Assembly (NCBI RefSeq): GCF_000422085.1
Contig: NC_021741.1
Coordinates: 124,001-188,000 of the forward strand
DNA length: 64,000 bases
Direction of reading: 5' to 3'
Source of the DNA: Serratia liquefaciens ATCC 27592
GTDB taxonomy: Bacteria; Pseudomonadota; Gammaproteobacteria; Enterobacterales; Enterobacteriaceae
Made by a program: the position numbers and the translations under genes. Below the pieces are notes generated by a model, which saw only the letters and a list, made by a program, of their open reading frames with translations, was not told the DNA's origin and searched no databases. Of this stretch, positions 20,814 through 32,105 are shown in pieces (within the stretch, counting starts at the first letter, position 1; each line of letters begins with the position of its first letter).

Positions 20814-22073
20814 ATGAATCTTACCGAATTAAAGAATACGCCGGTTTCTGAGCTGATTACTCTCGGCGAAAATATGGGGCTGGAAAACCTTGCCCGCATG
20901 CGCAAGCAGGACATTATCTTCTCTATCCTTAAGCAGCATGCGAAAAGTGGAGAAGATATCTTCGGCGATGGCGTGTTGGAGATATTGCAGGATGGATTTG
21001 GTTTCCTCCGCTCTGGAGACAGTTCCTACCTTGCAGGCCCCGACGACATCTACGTATCCCCCAGCCAAATCCGCCGTTTTAACCTCCGTACAGGTGACTC
21101 CGTTTCCGGTAAGATTCGTCCGCCAAAAGAAGGCGAGCGCTACTTTGCCCTGTTGAAAGTTAACGAAGTTAACTACGACAAACCGGAAAACGCCCGCAGC
21201 AAGATCCTGTTCGAGAACTTAACCCCACTGCATGCCAACTCCCGTCTGCGGATGGAACGCGGTAACGGTTCAACCGAAGACCTGACGGCTCGCGTGCTGG
21301 ATCTGGCCTCGCCGATTGGCCGTGGTCAGCGTGGTCTGATTGTTGCTCCGCCGAAAGCCGGTAAAACTATGCTGCTGCAGAACATTGCACAAAGCATTGC
21401 TTACAACCATCCAGACTGTGTGTTGATGGTTCTGCTGATTGACGAACGTCCGGAAGAAGTTACCGAGATGCAGCGTCTGGTGAAGGGCGAAGTTATCGCT
21501 TCTACCTTTGACGAGCCGGCTTCCCGCCACGTCCAGGTTGCAGAAATGGTGATCGAGAAGGCCAAGCGCCTGGTTGAGCACAAGAAAGACGTTATCATCT
21601 TGCTCGACTCCATCACCCGCCTGGCGCGTGCCTACAACACCGTAGTACCGGCTTCCGGTAAAGTGTTGACCGGTGGTGTGGATGCCAACGCCCTGCATCG
21701 TCCCAAGCGTTTCTTCGGTGCGGCACGTAACGTTGAGGAAGGCGGCAGCCTGACCATCATCGCTACCGCGCTGGTCGACACCGGGTCGAAAATGGACGAG
21801 GTTATCTACGAAGAGTTTAAAGGTACCGGCAACATGGAATTGCATCTGGCGCGTAAAATCGCCGAGAAGCGCGTATTCCCTGCGATTGACTACAACCGCT
21901 CCGGTACCCGTAAAGAAGAATTACTCACCACGTCTGAAGAACTGCAGAAAATGTGGATCCTGCGTAAAATTATTCACCCAATGGGCGAAATTGACGCAAT
22001 GGAATTCCTCATCAACAAGTTGGCCATGACCAAAACCAACGATGAATTCTTCGATATGATGAAGCGCTCATAA
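20814..22073 (+). CDS. rho: Transcription termination factor Rho
   Basis: Hexameric RNA-dependent ATPase that terminates transcription. The 419-residue protein begins [15 protein letters not shown] (N-terminal helical and OB-fold RNA-binding domain), then the Walker A segment [11 protein letters not shown] near residue 180, [12 protein letters not shown], and the Q-loop/R-loop parts [18 protein letters not shown] and [18 protein letters not shown]. It ends MMKRS as in E. coli. An in-frame echo of the last codons (ATG ACG ATG CGC TCA TAA) stands right after the stop. A strong terminator follows. Confidence 0.99.
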   Translation: MNLTELKNTPVSELITLGENMGLENLARMRKQDIIFSILKQHAKSGEDIFGDGVLEILQDGFGFLRSGDSSYLAGPDDIYVSPSQIRRFNLRTGDSVSGKIRPPKEGERYFALLKVNEVNYDKPENARSKILFENLTPLHANSRLRMERGNGSTEDLTARVLDLASPIGRGQRGLIVAPPKAGKTMLLQNIAQSIAYNHPDCVLMVLLIDERPEEVTEMQRLVKGEVIASTFDEPASRHVQVAEMVIEKAKRLVEHKKDVIILLDSITRLARAYNTVVPASGKVLTGGVDANALHRPKRFFGAARNVEEGGSLTIIATALVDTGSKMDEVIYEEFKGTGNMELHLARKIAEKRVFPAIDYNRSGTRKEELLTTSEELQKMWILRKIIHPMGEIDAMEFLINKLAMTKTNDEFFDMMKRS

Positions 22074-22110
22074 ATGACGATGCGCTCATAATTGAGTAAA
22101 AAATTCAGAG

Positions 22111-22138
22111 AACGCCACGCCTAGTCGTGGCGTTTTTT
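22111..22138 (+). terminator. Rho-independent terminator after rho
   Basis: AACGCCACG (22111-22119) pairs with CGTGGCGTT (22126-22134), six-base loop, followed by a run of T to 22138. Classical intrinsic terminator. It isolates rho from the ECA operon, whose promoter should lie in 22139-22388. Confidence 0.93.
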
Positions 22139-22388
22139 GCTTTTGGCAGATACGATAAGTAACAGAAATGGAAACGTAAGTTATTTTCATGGCTTACTGA
22201 GAATTCATCTTATTTGCGGTCGGCGTTTCGTCGTTCGCGCATTGTTGCTGTTTAAACGGCAGACAGAAGCGTTGGAATAAGAATGAATGGCTGTTGTCAT
22301 AGGAAATGACTGAAAGGTAGCGGGACCTCATGGCGCGACCTGTCGCCCGTGTTAAGCTGCCTTATCTTCTACAGAGATCTTGTTAACT

Positions 22389-23486
22389 GTGAACTTACTC
22401 ACTATGAGTACTGAAATTCTATTTGTTTTCCTGTTTTCCTTGGCTTTTCTCTTTGTTGCTCGCAAAGCAGCAAAACGTATTGGTCTGGTTGATAAACCTA
22501 ATTACCGCAAACGTCATCAGGGGTTGATCCCGCTTGTCGGAGGTATTTCTGTTTACGCCGGGCTGTGCTTTGCTTTCTTGATCTCTGACCAAACGATTGC
22601 GCACGGAAAACTCTACCTCGCCTGTGCGGGGTTATTAGTGTTTGTTGGTGCTCTCGACGATCGTTTCGATATCAGCGTTAAAATTCGCGCGCTGGTCCAG
22701 GCATTGGTCGGCATTGCGATGATGGTGTTTGCCGGGCTCTACCTGCGCAGTTTTGGTCATGTGCTTGGCGACTGGGAAATGCAACTGGGGCCGTTCGGCT
22801 ATCTGGTCACGCTGTTTGCCGTTTGGGCGGCTATCAACGCCTTTAACATGGTAGACGGCATTGATGGCCTGCTGGGCGGGCTTTCGTGCGTTTCTTTCGG
22901 TGCGCTGGGCGTGCTGTTGTACCTGAGCGGCCACTCCGATTTGGCTTTCTGGTGCTTCGCGATGATTGCCGCCATCGTTCCTTATATCCTGCTTAACCTC
23001 GGTATTCTTGGCCGACGTTACAAGGTATTTATGGGGGATGCTGGCAGTACGCTAATCGGTTTCACCGCTATTTGGCTGCTGTTGCAAAGTTCACAGGGTA
23101 AAGCCCATTCCATCAATCCTGTTACCGCCCTGTGGATTATCGCTATTCCATTGATGGACATGATTGCGATCATGTATCGGCGCTTACGCAAAGGGATGAG
23201 CCCCTTCTCCCCAGACCGTCAACACATTCACCATCTGATTATGCGCGCTGGCTTTACGCCACGGCAGGCCTTCGTGCTGATTACCCTGGCGGCGGCGCTG
23301 CTGGCGGCCATCGGCGTGATCGGCGAACGTCTTACTTTTATCCCTGAATGGGTAATGTTGGCATTATTTTTGCTTGCCTTCTTCTTGTACGGTTACTGCA
23401 TTAAGCGCGCCTGGCGTGTTGCACGTTACATTAAGCGTATCAAACGGCGCCTGCGCCGTTCGAACGACAATAAGCAAGAATCCTAA
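22389..23486 (+). CDS. wecA: UDP-GlcNAc:undecaprenyl-phosphate GlcNAc-1-phosphate transferase
   Basis: Integral membrane enzyme that loads GlcNAc-1-P on undecaprenyl phosphate: the first step of ECA and of many O antigens. Start taken as GTG at 22389 (MNLLTMSTEI), which aligns with the E. coli start; a TTG three codons upstream is also open. 365 residues and about 11 membrane segments. Signatures: VDKPNYRKRHQGLIPLVGG, the Asp pair in GALDDRFD, NAFNMVDGIDGLLGG, MGDAGSTLIGF, and HIHHLIMRAG. The C-terminus is strongly basic. First gene of the ECA operon. Confidence 0.97.
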   Translation: MNLLTMSTEILFVFLFSLAFLFVARKAAKRIGLVDKPNYRKRHQGLIPLVGGISVYAGLCFAFLISDQTIAHGKLYLACAGLLVFVGALDDRFDISVKIRALVQALVGIAMMVFAGLYLRSFGHVLGDWEMQLGPFGYLVTLFAVWAAINAFNMVDGIDGLLGGLSCVSFGALGVLLYLSGHSDLAFWCFAMIAAIVPYILLNLGILGRRYKVFMGDAGSTLIGFTAIWLLLQSSQGKAHSINPVTALWIIAIPLMDMIAIMYRRLRKGMSPFSPDRQHIHHLIMRAGFTPRQAFVLITLAAALLAAIGVIGERLTFIPEWVMLALFLLAFFLYGYCIKRAWRVARYIKRIKRRLRRSNDNKQES

Positions 23487-23506
23487 CCAGAGGCTTTTGG
23501 GCAGTG

Positions 23507-24559
23507 ATGAATCCAGAAACAACGTCTGACAAGACTATCCCGGCAGTGGATAACGAACTCGATATTCGCGGCCTGTGCTGTACCCTGTGGCGCGGTAAGT
23601 CATGGATTATCGGTATTGCGGTACTGTTCGCCGTGGTGGCGCTGGTGGTGTCCTACCTGGTGAAACAGGAGTGGAGCGCGGCGGCGATTACCGATCGGCC
23701 AACGGTGAATGCGTTGGGGGGGTATTATTCCCAGCAACAGTTCCTGCGTAATCTGGATGTGCGTACTCTGCCAGCGGCTGCTACCGAGCAACCGGGCATC
23801 GCTGACGAAGCCTATAATGAATTTATTATGCAGCTGGCGGCTTACGATACGCGCCGAGATTTCTGGCTGCAGAGCGATTATTACAAACAGCGCCAGGAAG
23901 GCGACGCAGGTGCCGATGCGGCCTTGCTCGACGAACTCATTAACAACATCCAGTTCACGCCGCGTGATGACAAAAAAGTGCCGAACGACGGTGTGAAACT
24001 GACGGCGGAAACGGCGGTAGATGCCAATCGCCTGCTGCGTCAGTACGTGGCGTTTGCCAGCCACCGCGCGGCTCAGCATTTAAACGAAGAGATCCAGGGG
24101 GCCTGGGCGGCTCGTACCACGTCGATGAAGGCGCAGGTCAAGCGCCAGGAAGCGGTGGCAGAGGCCGTGTACAAGCGTGAGCTGAACACCATCCAACAGG
24201 CGTTAAAAATTGCCGAGACGCAGGGCATTAGCCGGACTCAGACCGATACCCCGGCAGAACAGCTGCCAGACTCCGATTTGTTCCTGCTGGGCAAACCGAT
24301 GCTGCAGGCGCGTCTGGAAGGATTACAGGCTTCGGGCCCAACCTTTGATTTGGACTACGATCAAAATCGCGCGATGCTGGCGACCCTGAACGTTGGCCCA
24401 ACGCTGGACGAGAAATTCCAGACTTACCGCTATTTGCGGACCCCGGAAGAGCCGGTAAAACGTGACAGCCCACGTCGTGTATTCTGGTTGATCATGTGGG
24501 GCGCGATGGGCGCTTTGGTTGGCGCAGGTGTTGCCCTGGTGCGTCGGCCGCGTAAATAA
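23507..24559 (+). CDS. wzzE: ECA polysaccharide chain-length modulator
   Basis: Wzz-type co-polymerase that sets the number of ECA repeats. Start ATG 23507 (MNPETTSDK); a GTG one codon earlier is possible. 350 residues, with an N-terminal membrane helix at about 33-53, a periplasmic coiled-coil region (TSMKAQVKRQEAVAEAVY...), and the family's proline-rich motif TPEEPVKRDSPRR just before the second helix WLIMWGAMGALVGAGVAL. It begins 20 nt after wecA and is followed by an 84-nt gap with two hairpins. Confidence 0.95.
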   Translation: MNPETTSDKTIPAVDNELDIRGLCCTLWRGKSWIIGIAVLFAVVALVVSYLVKQEWSAAAITDRPTVNALGGYYSQQQFLRNLDVRTLPAAATEQPGIADEAYNEFIMQLAAYDTRRDFWLQSDYYKQRQEGDAGADAALLDELINNIQFTPRDDKKVPNDGVKLTAETAVDANRLLRQYVAFASHRAAQHLNEEIQGAWAARTTSMKAQVKRQEAVAEAVYKRELNTIQQALKIAETQGISRTQTDTPAEQLPDSDLFLLGKPMLQARLEGLQASGPTFDLDYDQNRAMLATLNVGPTLDEKFQTYRYLRTPEEPVKRDSPRRVFWLIMWGAMGALVGAGVALVRRPRK

Positions 24560-24582
24560 AAATAATATAATAATTCGCTGAT

Positions 24583-24618
24583 GGGCGTGAGAGCGCCCAA
24601 TTCGCAGGTTCGCCTGCG
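24583..24618 (+). repeat. Two tandem hairpins between wzzE and wecB
   Basis: First hairpin: GGGCG (24583-24587) with CGCCC (24594-24598). Second: CGCAGG (24603-24608), loop TTCG, CCTGCG (24613-24618), a perfect stem with the very stable UUCG loop. There is no T-run, so these probably act on mRNA processing or stability rather than as a terminator. Confidence 0.6.
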
Positions 24619-24643
24619 GTTAACCGACCAAAAGAGATTCGCT

Positions 24644-25774
24644 GTGAAAGTGTTGACAGTTTTCGGCACCAGGCCTGAAGCCATCAAAATGGCACCGCTG
24701 GTACATGCCCTGGCTCAGGATGAAGCCTTTGAATCAAGAGTCTGCGTGACGGCACAGCATCGTGAGATGTTGGATCAGGTATTGCGGTTATTTGAGATAG
24801 TGCCTGATTACGATCTGAACATCATGAAACCCGGCCAGGGATTAAGTGAGATCACCTGCCGCATCCTTGAAGGCCTGAAAGGCGTTCTTGAGGAATTCAA
24901 ACCGGATGTGGTGTTGGTTCACGGCGATACCACCACCACGCTGGCCACCAGCCTGGCTGCATTTTATCAGCGTATCCCGGTAGGGCATGTAGAGGCGGGC
25001 CTGCGTACCGGCGACCTTTACTCCCCGTGGCCGGAAGAGGCTAACCGCAAGCTGACCGGCCATCTGGCGATGTACCATTTTGCCCCGACGGAGAATTCGC
25101 GACAGAATCTGTTGCGCGAACTGTTACCGGACGATCATATCTTCGTCACAGGCAACACGGTAATCGACGCGTTGTTCTGGGTACGCGATCGGGTGATGGG
25201 TGATGCGGCCTTGCATGACAGCCTGGCTCAACGCTACCCGTTCCTGGATGCCGACAAAAAGTTGATTCTGGTAACTGGTCATCGCCGCGAAAGCTTTGGC
25301 GGTGGGTTCGAGCGAATTTGCAGCGCGCTGGCAGAAATTGCCCGTACTCATCCCGAAGTGCAGGTGGTGTATCCGGTGCATCTCAACCCCAACGTCAGCG
25401 AGCCGGTCAACCGCATTCTGAAAGGGATTGATAATATCATCCTGATAGATCCCCAGGATTATTTGCCCTTTGTCTATCTGATGGCTAAGTCATATATGAT
25501 CCTGACCGACTCTGGCGGCATTCAGGAGGAGGCGCCATCATTGGGTAAGCCAGTGCTGGTGATGCGTGACACCACCGAGCGGCCGGAGGCGGTAGATTCT
25601 GGCACGGTGCGGCTGGTGGGTACCGACGTAGCAAAAATTGTTGATGCGGTTAACCGGCTGCTGACGGACGAAAACGAATATCACGCCATGAGCCGGGCGC
25701 ATAACCCTTACGGTGACGGGCATGCCTGCCAGCGTATTCTGGAAGCTTTGAAGAATCATCAGGTGACACTATGA
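24644..25774 (+). CDS. wecB: UDP-N-acetylglucosamine 2-epimerase
   Basis: Cytoplasmic enzyme that makes UDP-ManNAc from UDP-GlcNAc for ECA. Start is GTG at 24644 ([16 protein letters not shown]) behind AAAAGAGATT, which gives exactly the 376 residues of E. coli WecB. Motifs: [54 protein letters not shown] and RDTTERPEA. The stop overlaps the wecC start (ATGA). Confidence 0.98.
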   Translation: MKVLTVFGTRPEAIKMAPLVHALAQDEAFESRVCVTAQHREMLDQVLRLFEIVPDYDLNIMKPGQGLSEITCRILEGLKGVLEEFKPDVVLVHGDTTTTLATSLAAFYQRIPVGHVEAGLRTGDLYSPWPEEANRKLTGHLAMYHFAPTENSRQNLLRELLPDDHIFVTGNTVIDALFWVRDRVMGDAALHDSLAQRYPFLDADKKLILVTGHRRESFGGGFERICSALAEIARTHPEVQVVYPVHLNPNVSEPVNRILKGIDNIILIDPQDYLPFVYLMAKSYMILTDSGGIQEEAPSLGKPVLVMRDTTERPEAVDSGTVRLVGTDVAKIVDAVNRLLTDENEYHAMSRAHNPYGDGHACQRILEALKNHQVTL

Positions 25775-27033
25775 GTTTTAACACTATTTCGGTTATCGGC
25801 CTGGGTTATATCGGTCTGCCAACGGCGGCGGCGTTTGCCTCCCGCAAGAAAAAAGTGGTGGGCGTAGATGTTAACCAACATGCGGTGGATACCATTAACC
25901 GTGGTGCGATCCATATCGTTGAACCCGACCTGGATAAAGTGGTGAAAGACGCGGTCGACGGCGGCTATCTGCAGGCGGTGACCAAACCTCTGGCAGCGGA
26001 TGCCTTCCTGATTGCGGTACCGACGCCGTTTAAAGGCGACCATGAGCCGGATCTGGCGTATGTCGAGGCCGCAGCCAAATCCTTGGCACCGGTGCTGAAA
26101 AAAGGCGATCTGGTGATCCTGGAGTCCACCTCGCCGGTGGGCGCGACCGAACAGATGGCGCAGTGGCTGGCAGAAGCGCGTAGCGATCTCAGTTTCCCGC
26201 AGCAGGCCGGTGAGGCCGCTGATGTGAACATTGCCTACTGTCCGGAGCGCGTGCTGCCGGGACAGGTGATGGTTGAGCTGATTCAAAACGATCGGGTGAT
26301 TGGCGGTATGACGCCAAAATGCTCGGAGCGCGCCAGCGAGCTGTACAAGATTTTCCTCGAGGGCGAGTGTGTGATTACCAATTCACGCACCGCTGAGATG
26401 TGCAAGCTGACCGAAAACAGCTTCCGCGATGTGAATATCGCCTTTGCCAATGAGTTGTCGTTGATTTGCGCCGATCAGGGCATCAATGTCTGGGAGCTTA
26501 TCCGCCTGGCGAATCGCCATCCGCGGGTCAATATTTTGCAGCCTGGCCCCGGCGTCGGTGGCCACTGCATTGCGGTTGACCCTTGGTTTATCGTCTCGCA
26601 GAATCCGCAGCAGGCGCGTTTGATTCATACCGCGCGCCTGGTGAATGACGGAAAACCGCTGTGGGTGGTTGATCGTGTGAAAGCCGCAGTGGCTGACTGT
26701 CTGGCAGCAACCGATAAGCGTGCGTCGGAAGTGAAAATTGCCTGCTTCGGCCTGGCATTCAAGCCGAATATCGACGACCTGCGCGAAAGCCCGGCGGTGG
26801 AAGTGGCGCATTTAATTGCTGATTGGCACGTGGGTGAAACCCTGGTGGTGGAGCCGAACGTTGAGCAACTGCCGAAATCGCTGGCGGGCCATGTGACGCT
26901 GAAAGCGATGGCCGACGCGTTGCAGCAGGCGGACGTGATCGTGATGTTGGTCGATCATAAGCAATTCAAGGCAATCAGGCCGGAAGAGATCACGCAATCC
27001 TGGGTAGTAGATACCAAAGGGGTATGGCGTTGA
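25771..27033 (+). CDS. wecC: UDP-N-acetyl-D-mannosamine dehydrogenase
   Basis: NAD-dependent oxidation of UDP-ManNAc to UDP-ManNAcA, the second ECA sugar. 420 residues as in E. coli. N-terminal Rossmann motif [13 protein letters not shown], central [15 protein letters not shown], and the active-site cysteine in [16 protein letters not shown]-terminal UDP-binding domain with [17 protein letters not shown]. It overlaps wecB by 4 nt and rffG by 10 nt, so translation is probably coupled along this stretch. Confidence 0.98.
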   Translation: MSFNTISVIGLGYIGLPTAAAFASRKKKVVGVDVNQHAVDTINRGAIHIVEPDLDKVVKDAVDGGYLQAVTKPLAADAFLIAVPTPFKGDHEPDLAYVEAAAKSLAPVLKKGDLVILESTSPVGATEQMAQWLAEARSDLSFPQQAGEAADVNIAYCPERVLPGQVMVELIQNDRVIGGMTPKCSERASELYKIFLEGECVITNSRTAEMCKLTENSFRDVNIAFANELSLICADQGINVWELIRLANRHPRVNILQPGPGVGGHCIAVDPWFIVSQNPQQARLIHTARLVNDGKPLWVVDRVKAAVADCLAATDKRASEVKIACFGLAFKPNIDDLRESPAVEVAHLIADWHVGETLVVEPNVEQLPKSLAGHVTLKAMADALQQADVIVMLVDHKQFKAIRPEEITQSWVVDTKGVWR

Positions 27034-28097
27034 AACGTATTTTAGTCACTGGGGGCGCCGGTTTTATCGGTTCCGCGGTCGTCAGGCATATTATTGCAGC
27101 CACGCGGGACAGCGTGGTGGTGGTGGATAAGCTGACTTACGCCGGCAACCTGGAATCGCTTGCGGTGATTGCTGATAGCGAACGCTATTCGTTCGAGCAG
27201 GTGGATATCTGCGATCGCGCGGCATTGGATCGGGTGTTTGCCCAATATCAGCCGGATGTGGTCATGCACCTGGCGGCGGAAAGCCATGTCGATCGTTCGA
27301 TTGATGGCCCGGCGGCCTTTATCGAGACTAACGTGGTGGGGACCTATACCCTGCTGGAGGCGGCCCGTCATTATTGGCATCCGCTGGAGGCGGAGAAGAA
27401 GCAGAGCTTCCGTTTCCACCATATCTCCACCGACGAGGTGTATGGCGACCTACACGGCACGGACGATCTGTTCACCGAAACCACGCCTTACTCGCCAAGC
27501 AGCCCGTATTCGGCCTCCAAGGCATCCAGCGATCATTTGGTCCGTGCCTGGCTGCGGACCTATGGCTTGCCGACCCTGGTCACCAACTGCTCCAATAACT
27601 ACGGCCCATACCACTTCCCGGAGAAACTGATCCCGTTAGTGATACTCAATGCCGTTGCCGGTAAACCTTTGCCGGTGTATGGCAACGGCGCGCAGGTGCG
27701 TGACTGGCTATATGTCGAAGATCATGCGCGTGCTCTGTATCAGGTGGTTACCGAAGGTGTGGTAGGCGAAACCTACAATATCGGTGGCCACAACGAACGC
27801 AAAAATATTGAAGTGGTGCATACCATTTGCGATCTGCTGGAGGAGTTGGCGCCGAACAAACCGCAGGGCGTGGAGAAATACCGCGATCTGATCACTTACG
27901 TCAAGGATCGCCCGGGCCATGATATGCGCTATGCGATAGACGCCGGCAAAATTGACCGGGAGCTGGGCTGGCACCCACAAGAAACCTTTGAAAGCGGCAT
28001 TCGCAAAACGGTTTCCTGGTACCTGAACAATGAAACCTGGTGGCGTCGCGTTCAGGATGGTTCCTATGCGGGTGAGCGTTTAGGTTTATCCGACTAA
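27024..28097 (+). CDS. rffG: dTDP-glucose 4,6-dehydratase (ECA)
   Basis: Makes dTDP-4-keto-6-deoxyglucose for dTDP-Fuc4NAc. The 357-residue extended short-chain dehydrogenase has the NAD motif [11 protein letters not shown], the dehydratase [11 protein letters not shown] with catalytic Asp-Glu, and [10 protein letters not shown] with catalytic Tyr and Lys. Start given as ATG 27024; a TTG at 27030, overlapping the wecC stop as TTGA, would give MKRILVTGG, nearer to the E. coli N-terminus. Confidence 0.97.
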   Translation: MALKRILVTGGAGFIGSAVVRHIIAATRDSVVVVDKLTYAGNLESLAVIADSERYSFEQVDICDRAALDRVFAQYQPDVVMHLAAESHVDRSIDGPAAFIETNVVGTYTLLEAARHYWHPLEAEKKQSFRFHHISTDEVYGDLHGTDDLFTETTPYSPSSPYSASKASSDHLVRAWLRTYGLPTLVTNCSNNYGPYHFPEKLIPLVILNAVAGKPLPVYGNGAQVRDWLYVEDHARALYQVVTEGVVGETYNIGGHNERKNIEVVHTICDLLEELAPNKPQGVEKYRDLITYVKDRPGHDMRYAIDAGKIDRELGWHPQETFESGIRKTVSWYLNNETWWRRVQDGSYAGERLGLSD

Positions 28098-28145
28098 GTT
28101 TACCCGGGCTGCCTGAGTGGTGGCCCAGTGGATTCTGGAGTGAGT

Positions 28146-29027
28146 ATGAAAGGTATTATTCTGGCGGGTGGATCCGGTACACGTTTGCATCCAATTACTC
28201 GCGGCGTATCCAAGCAGTTGCTCCCGATCTACGACAAGCCGATGATTTACTATCCGCTGTCGGTGCTAATGTTAGCCGGGATCCGCGACATTCTGATTAT
28301 TTCCACACCGGAAGACCTCCCTTCATTCAGACGTCTGTTGGGTAACGGCGAAGAGTTTGGCATTAATCTCAGCTATGCCGAACAACCCAGCCCCGATGGT
28401 CTGGCTCAGGCGTTTCTGATCGGTGAAGAGTTCCTGGCCGGCGAGCCGAGCTGTCTGGTGTTAGGCGACAATATCTATTTTGGTCAAGGGTTTAGCCCGA
28501 AACTAAAAACGGTCGCTGCACGTACCCAGGGCGCGACCGTGTTCGGCTACCAGGTGATGGATCCCGAACGTTTTGGGGTGGTGGAGTTTGACGATAACTT
28601 CCGCGCTTTATCGATCGAAGAAAAGCCTGCCGAGCCCAAGTCCAACTGGGCGGTGACCGGCCTGTACTTCTACGACAGTCAGGTGGTGGAGTTTGCCAAA
28701 CAGGTCAAGCCTTCCTCCCGTGGCGAGCTGGAAATTACCAGCATTAACCAGATGTATCTGGAGCGTGGCGAGCTGACCGTTGAACTGCTGGGCCGCGGTT
28801 TTGCCTGGCTGGATACCGGTACCCATGACAGCCTGCTGGAAGCCAGCAGCTTCGTGCAGACGGTGGAAAAACGCCAGGGCTTTAAAATTGCCTGCCTGGA
28901 AGAGATCGCCTGGCGCAACGGTTGGCTGGATGATGACGGTGTGAAACGTGCCGCACAGGCGCTGGTCAAAACCGGTTACGGCAAGTATCTGCTGGATTTA
29001 TTGCATGCGCGTCCACGCCAATATTGA
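28146..29027 (+). CDS. rffH: Glucose-1-phosphate thymidylyltransferase (ECA)
   Basis: Makes dTDP-glucose from glucose-1-phosphate and dTTP. Start ATG 28146 behind TGGAGTGAGT; 293 residues, the same as E. coli RffH. Motifs: [57 protein letters not shown] and [10 protein letters not shown]. The last 23 nt overlap rffC. Confidence 0.98.
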   Translation: MKGIILAGGSGTRLHPITRGVSKQLLPIYDKPMIYYPLSVLMLAGIRDILIISTPEDLPSFRRLLGNGEEFGINLSYAEQPSPDGLAQAFLIGEEFLAGEPSCLVLGDNIYFGQGFSPKLKTVAARTQGATVFGYQVMDPERFGVVEFDDNFRALSIEEKPAEPKSNWAVTGLYFYDSQVVEFAKQVKPSSRGELEITSINQMYLERGELTVELLGRGFAWLDTGTHDSLLEASSFVQTVEKRQGFKIACLEEIAWRNGWLDDDGVKRAAQALVKTGYGKYLLDLLHARPRQY

Positions 29028-29736
29028 GCCCTTAGCCTGGGAAAGCGAATTTTTCGCTCTTGGCAGCGCCAGGCTCAACTTTTCCACCACGGCCCCGGTG
29101 TTGACCGAGGCCGGTCTGGCAGCCTACGCCTTGGTGCAAGCTAAAATCCCGGCGCACCAAACCGCCTGGGCGGACGCATTGTCGGGTCTGGGTTTCCAAC
29201 TGGTTGAGGCTGAGGTCGATCTGTTGCTGAATATCGGCACGGAATGTGCATCGTCGCAGAGTGCGCTACCGCCAGCGATTCGCCTGGCAGTGCCGGAGGA
29301 TATTCCGGTATTGCGTGCGGCAGCGGCCAATGTGTTCACCGCCAGCCGTTTTCGGGCCCCTTGGTACGACGTTCAGGATAGCGGGCGTTTCTATGCTGCC
29401 TGGATCGAAAAAGCGGTACTGGGAACCTTCGATCACCAATGCCTGTTGGCACTGGACGAAGCCGGTCAGCCGGAGGGCTTTGTCAGCCTGCGTGATATCG
29501 GCGGCCAAGAGGTTAGAATCGGCCTGCTGGCAGCTTTCCCCGGGGCGTCAGGCAAAGGTATTGGTGCGCGATTAATGGCGGCGGCCATTGCTGAGTGCCG
29601 GCAACGGTCGCTGCAACGCCTGCGGGTGGCGACACAGCTCGGTAATTTAGCCGCATTACGGCTCTATCAACGACGGGGTGCTGTTATTGAAAGCACCTCG
29701 TATTGGTTATACAGAGGAAAACATGATCCCATTTAA
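29005..29736 (+). CDS. rffC: dTDP-4-amino-4,6-dideoxy-D-galactose acetyltransferase
   Basis: GNAT-fold enzyme (RffC, also called WecD) that acetylates dTDP-Fuc4N. Start ATG 29005 ([13 protein letters not shown]), aligned with the E. coli start, inside the end of rffH. 243 residues. The GNAT region is in the C-terminal half: acetyl-CoA site around [12 protein letters not shown], then [21 protein letters not shown] and ESTSYWLYR at the end. FRAPWY and GTFDHQCLL are shared with E. coli. The N-terminal third is more divergent. Confidence 0.94.
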   Translation: MRVHANIEPLAWESEFFALGSARLNFSTTAPVLTEAGLAAYALVQAKIPAHQTAWADALSGLGFQLVEAEVDLLLNIGTECASSQSALPPAIRLAVPEDIPVLRAAAANVFTASRFRAPWYDVQDSGRFYAAWIEKAVLGTFDHQCLLALDEAGQPEGFVSLRDIGGQEVRIGLLAAFPGASGKGIGARLMAAAIAECRQRSLQRLRVATQLGNLAALRLYQRRGAVIESTSYWLYRGKHDPI

Positions 29737-30853
29737 CGCTCCACCGGTTGTTGGCACTGAACTTGACTATATGCAGGCTGCAATGGACAGCGGCAAGCTG
29801 TGCGGAGATGGTGGTTTTACTCGCCGTTGCCAGCAGTGGATGGAACAGCGTTTTGGCAGCCCGAAGGTGCTGTTGACGCCGTCCTGTACCGCGTCACTGG
29901 AGATGGCGGCGATCCTGCTGGATATCCAGCCGGGTGATGAAGTGATCATGCCGAGCTTCACCTTTGTTTCAACCGCCAATGCCTTTGTGCTGCGCGGGGC
30001 CACCGTGGTGTTTGTCGACCTGCGTCCGGATACCATGAACATCGATGAAACTAAAATCGAAGCGGCCATCACCGATAAGACGCGAGCTATCGTGCCGGTG
30101 CATTACGCTGGAGTAGCCTGCGAGATGGACACCATCATGGCGCTGGCGAAAAAATATAACCTGTACGTGGTGGAAGACGCTGCGCAGGGGGTGATGGCTA
30201 CCTACAAGGGCAAAGCGCTCGGTACCATCGGTCATATTGGCTGCTTTAGCTTCCATGAAACCAAAAACTACACCGCAGGCGGTGAGGGTGGCGCCACGCT
30301 GATCAACGATCCGGCACTTATCGACCGGGCGGAAGTCATTCGTGAGAAAGGCACCAACCGCAGCCAGTTCTTCCGCGGTCAGGTAGACAAGTACACCTGG
30401 CGCGATATCGGCTCCAGCTATCTGATGTCAGATTTGCAGGCCGCTTATTTGTGGGGTCAACTGGAAGCGGCCGATCACATCAATCAACGCCGCCTGGCGC
30501 TGTGGCAGAAATATTACGACAGTTTCCTGCCGCTGGCAAAAGCTGGGCGCATCGCGCTGCCGACCATTCCGGCGGACTGCGTGCACAATGCACACATGTT
30601 CTATATCAAACTGCGTGATATTGAAGACCGCACGGCCTTTATCGATTATCTGAAGGAGGCCGAAATCATGGCGGTGTTCCATTACATCCCGTTGCACGAC
30701 TGCCCGGCAGGCGATCGTTTTGGCCGTTTTTCCGGCGAAGACCGCTTCACCAGTCAGGAAAGTGCGCGTTTGGTCCGTTTGCCGTTGTTCTACAATATGT
30801 CTGATGTCACTCAACGCACAGTGATCAATACCATTCTTAGCTTCTGCGCCTGA
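29723..30853 (+). CDS. rffA: dTDP-4-amino-4,6-dideoxygalactose transaminase
   Basis: PLP-dependent DegT/DnrJ/EryC1-family aminotransferase (RffA, also called WecE) that makes dTDP-Fuc4N. Start ATG 29723 after AGAGGAAAAC; 376 residues as in E. coli. PLP lysine is Lys181 in FHETKNYTAGGEGG; VVEDAAQGV holds the PLP-binding Asp. It overlaps rffC by 14 nt. The next gene starts 1 nt after the stop. Confidence 0.98.
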   Translation: MIPFNAPPVVGTELDYMQAAMDSGKLCGDGGFTRRCQQWMEQRFGSPKVLLTPSCTASLEMAAILLDIQPGDEVIMPSFTFVSTANAFVLRGATVVFVDLRPDTMNIDETKIEAAITDKTRAIVPVHYAGVACEMDTIMALAKKYNLYVVEDAAQGVMATYKGKALGTIGHIGCFSFHETKNYTAGGEGGATLINDPALIDRAEVIREKGTNRSQFFRGQVDKYTWRDIGSSYLMSDLQAAYLWGQLEAADHINQRRLALWQKYYDSFLPLAKAGRIALPTIPADCVHNAHMFYIKLRDIEDRTAFIDYLKEAEIMAVFHYIPLHDCPAGDRFGRFSGEDRFTSQESARLVRLPLFYNMSDVTQRTVINTILSFCA

Positions 30854-30854
30854 T

Positions 30855-32105
30855 ATGTCGCTGGCAAAAGCATCAATTTGGACCGCAGGCTCCACGCTGA
30901 TCAAAATTGGCGCGGGGCTGCTGGTAGTGAAACTGCTGGCGGTAGCGTTTGGCCCCAGCGGGGTTGGACAGGCGGGCAACTTCCGTCAGCTGATTACCGT
31001 GCTGGGCGTGCTGTCCGGCGCCGGGATTTTTAACGGCATCACCAAGTATGTTGCCGAATATCATCAGGATCCGCAGCGGTTACGGCTGGCTGTCGGGACG
31101 GCCTCGAGTATTGTGCTGGGTTTCTCCACGCTGCTGGCGCTGGTGTTTCTGTTCGCGGCGGAGCCTATCAGTATCGGGTTGTTCGGCCATGCTGACTATG
31201 TCGGTGTGGTGCGGGCGGTAGCCTTTATTCAGATGGGTATCGCCTATGCCAACCTGTTTATGGCGGTGCTGAAAGGCTACCGCGATGCGATGGGCAACGC
31301 GCTGGCGGTGATTGGCGGTAGCCTGATTGGCGTAGTGGCCTACTACCTGTGCTTTAAGCTGGGCGGCTACGAAGGCGCGCTGGCGGGGTTGGCACTGGTG
31401 CCAGCCTTGGTGGTGTTGCCCGCAGGTTTTATGCTGTGGCGGCGCAAAACCTTGCCGCTGCGCTATTTGGCATTGGCATGGGACAAGGCGTTAGCCAGCC
31501 ATCTTGGCAAGTTCACCATCATGGCATTGATCACATCAGTGACGCTGCCGGTGGCCTATGTGATGATGCGTAACCTGCTGGCCAGCCATTACAGTTGGGA
31601 TGAGGTCGGGATTTGGCAGGGCGTCAGCAGCATCTCCGACGCTTACCTGCAGTTTATCACCGCCTCGTTTACCGTTTATCTGCTGCCAACGCTGTCGCGA
31701 TTGAAGGAAAAAAGCGCCATATCTCAAGAGATTGTGCGCTCCTTAAAATTTGTACTGCCCGCAGTAGCGGCGGCGAGTTTCACGGTCTGGTTACTGCGCG
31801 ACTTCGCCATCTGGTTGCTGTTCACGGACAAGTTCGTCGCGATGCGCGATCTGTTTGCCTGGCAACTGGTAGGGGACGTGCTGAAAGTGGGTGCCTATGT
31901 GTTCGGCTATCTGGTGATTGCCAAGGCGTCGCTGCGTTTTTATATCCTGACCGAAGTCAGTCAGTTCCTGCTGTTAACGCTGTTCTCGCATTGGTTGATA
32001 CCGCTGCATGGCGCGCTGGGAGCGGCACAGGCCTACATGGCAACCTACATCGTGTACTTTACGCTCTGTAGCTGCGTATTTATTCTTTACCGTAGACGAG
32101 TATGA
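30855..32105 (+). CDS. wzxE: ECA lipid III flippase
   Basis: Membrane translocase of the MOP superfamily that flips undecaprenyl-PP-GlcNAc-ManNAcA-Fuc4NAc to the periplasmic side. 416 residues with about 12 hydrophobic segments and the conserved N-terminus [29 protein letters not shown]. The start lies one base after the rffA stop, and the stop overlaps wecF (ATGA). Confidence 0.96.
   Translation: MSLAKASIWTAGSTLIKIGAGLLVVKLLAVAFGPSGVGQAGNFRQLITVLGVLSGAGIFNGITKYVAEYHQDPQRLRLAVGTASSIVLGFSTLLALVFLFAAEPISIGLFGHADYVGVVRAVAFIQMGIAYANLFMAVLKGYRDAMGNALAVIGGSLIGVVAYYLCFKLGGYEGALAGLALVPALVVLPAGFMLWRRKTLPLRYLALAWDKALASHLGKFTIMALITSVTLPVAYVMMRNLLASHYSWDEVGIWQGVSSISDAYLQFITASFTVYLLPTLSRLKEKSAISQEIVRSLKFVLPAVAAASFTVWLLRDFAIWLLFTDKFVAMRDLFAWQLVGDVLKVGAYVFGYLVIAKASLRFYILTEVSQFLLLTLFSHWLIPLHGALGAAQAYMATYIVYFTLCSCVFILYRRRV

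Noticed and set aside
22316..22331. GGTAGCG resembling the ops element of RfaH-controlled operons before wecA
   Set aside because: Only seven bases match, the rest of ops and the JUMPstart sequence are missing, and the ECA operon is not known to depend on RfaH.
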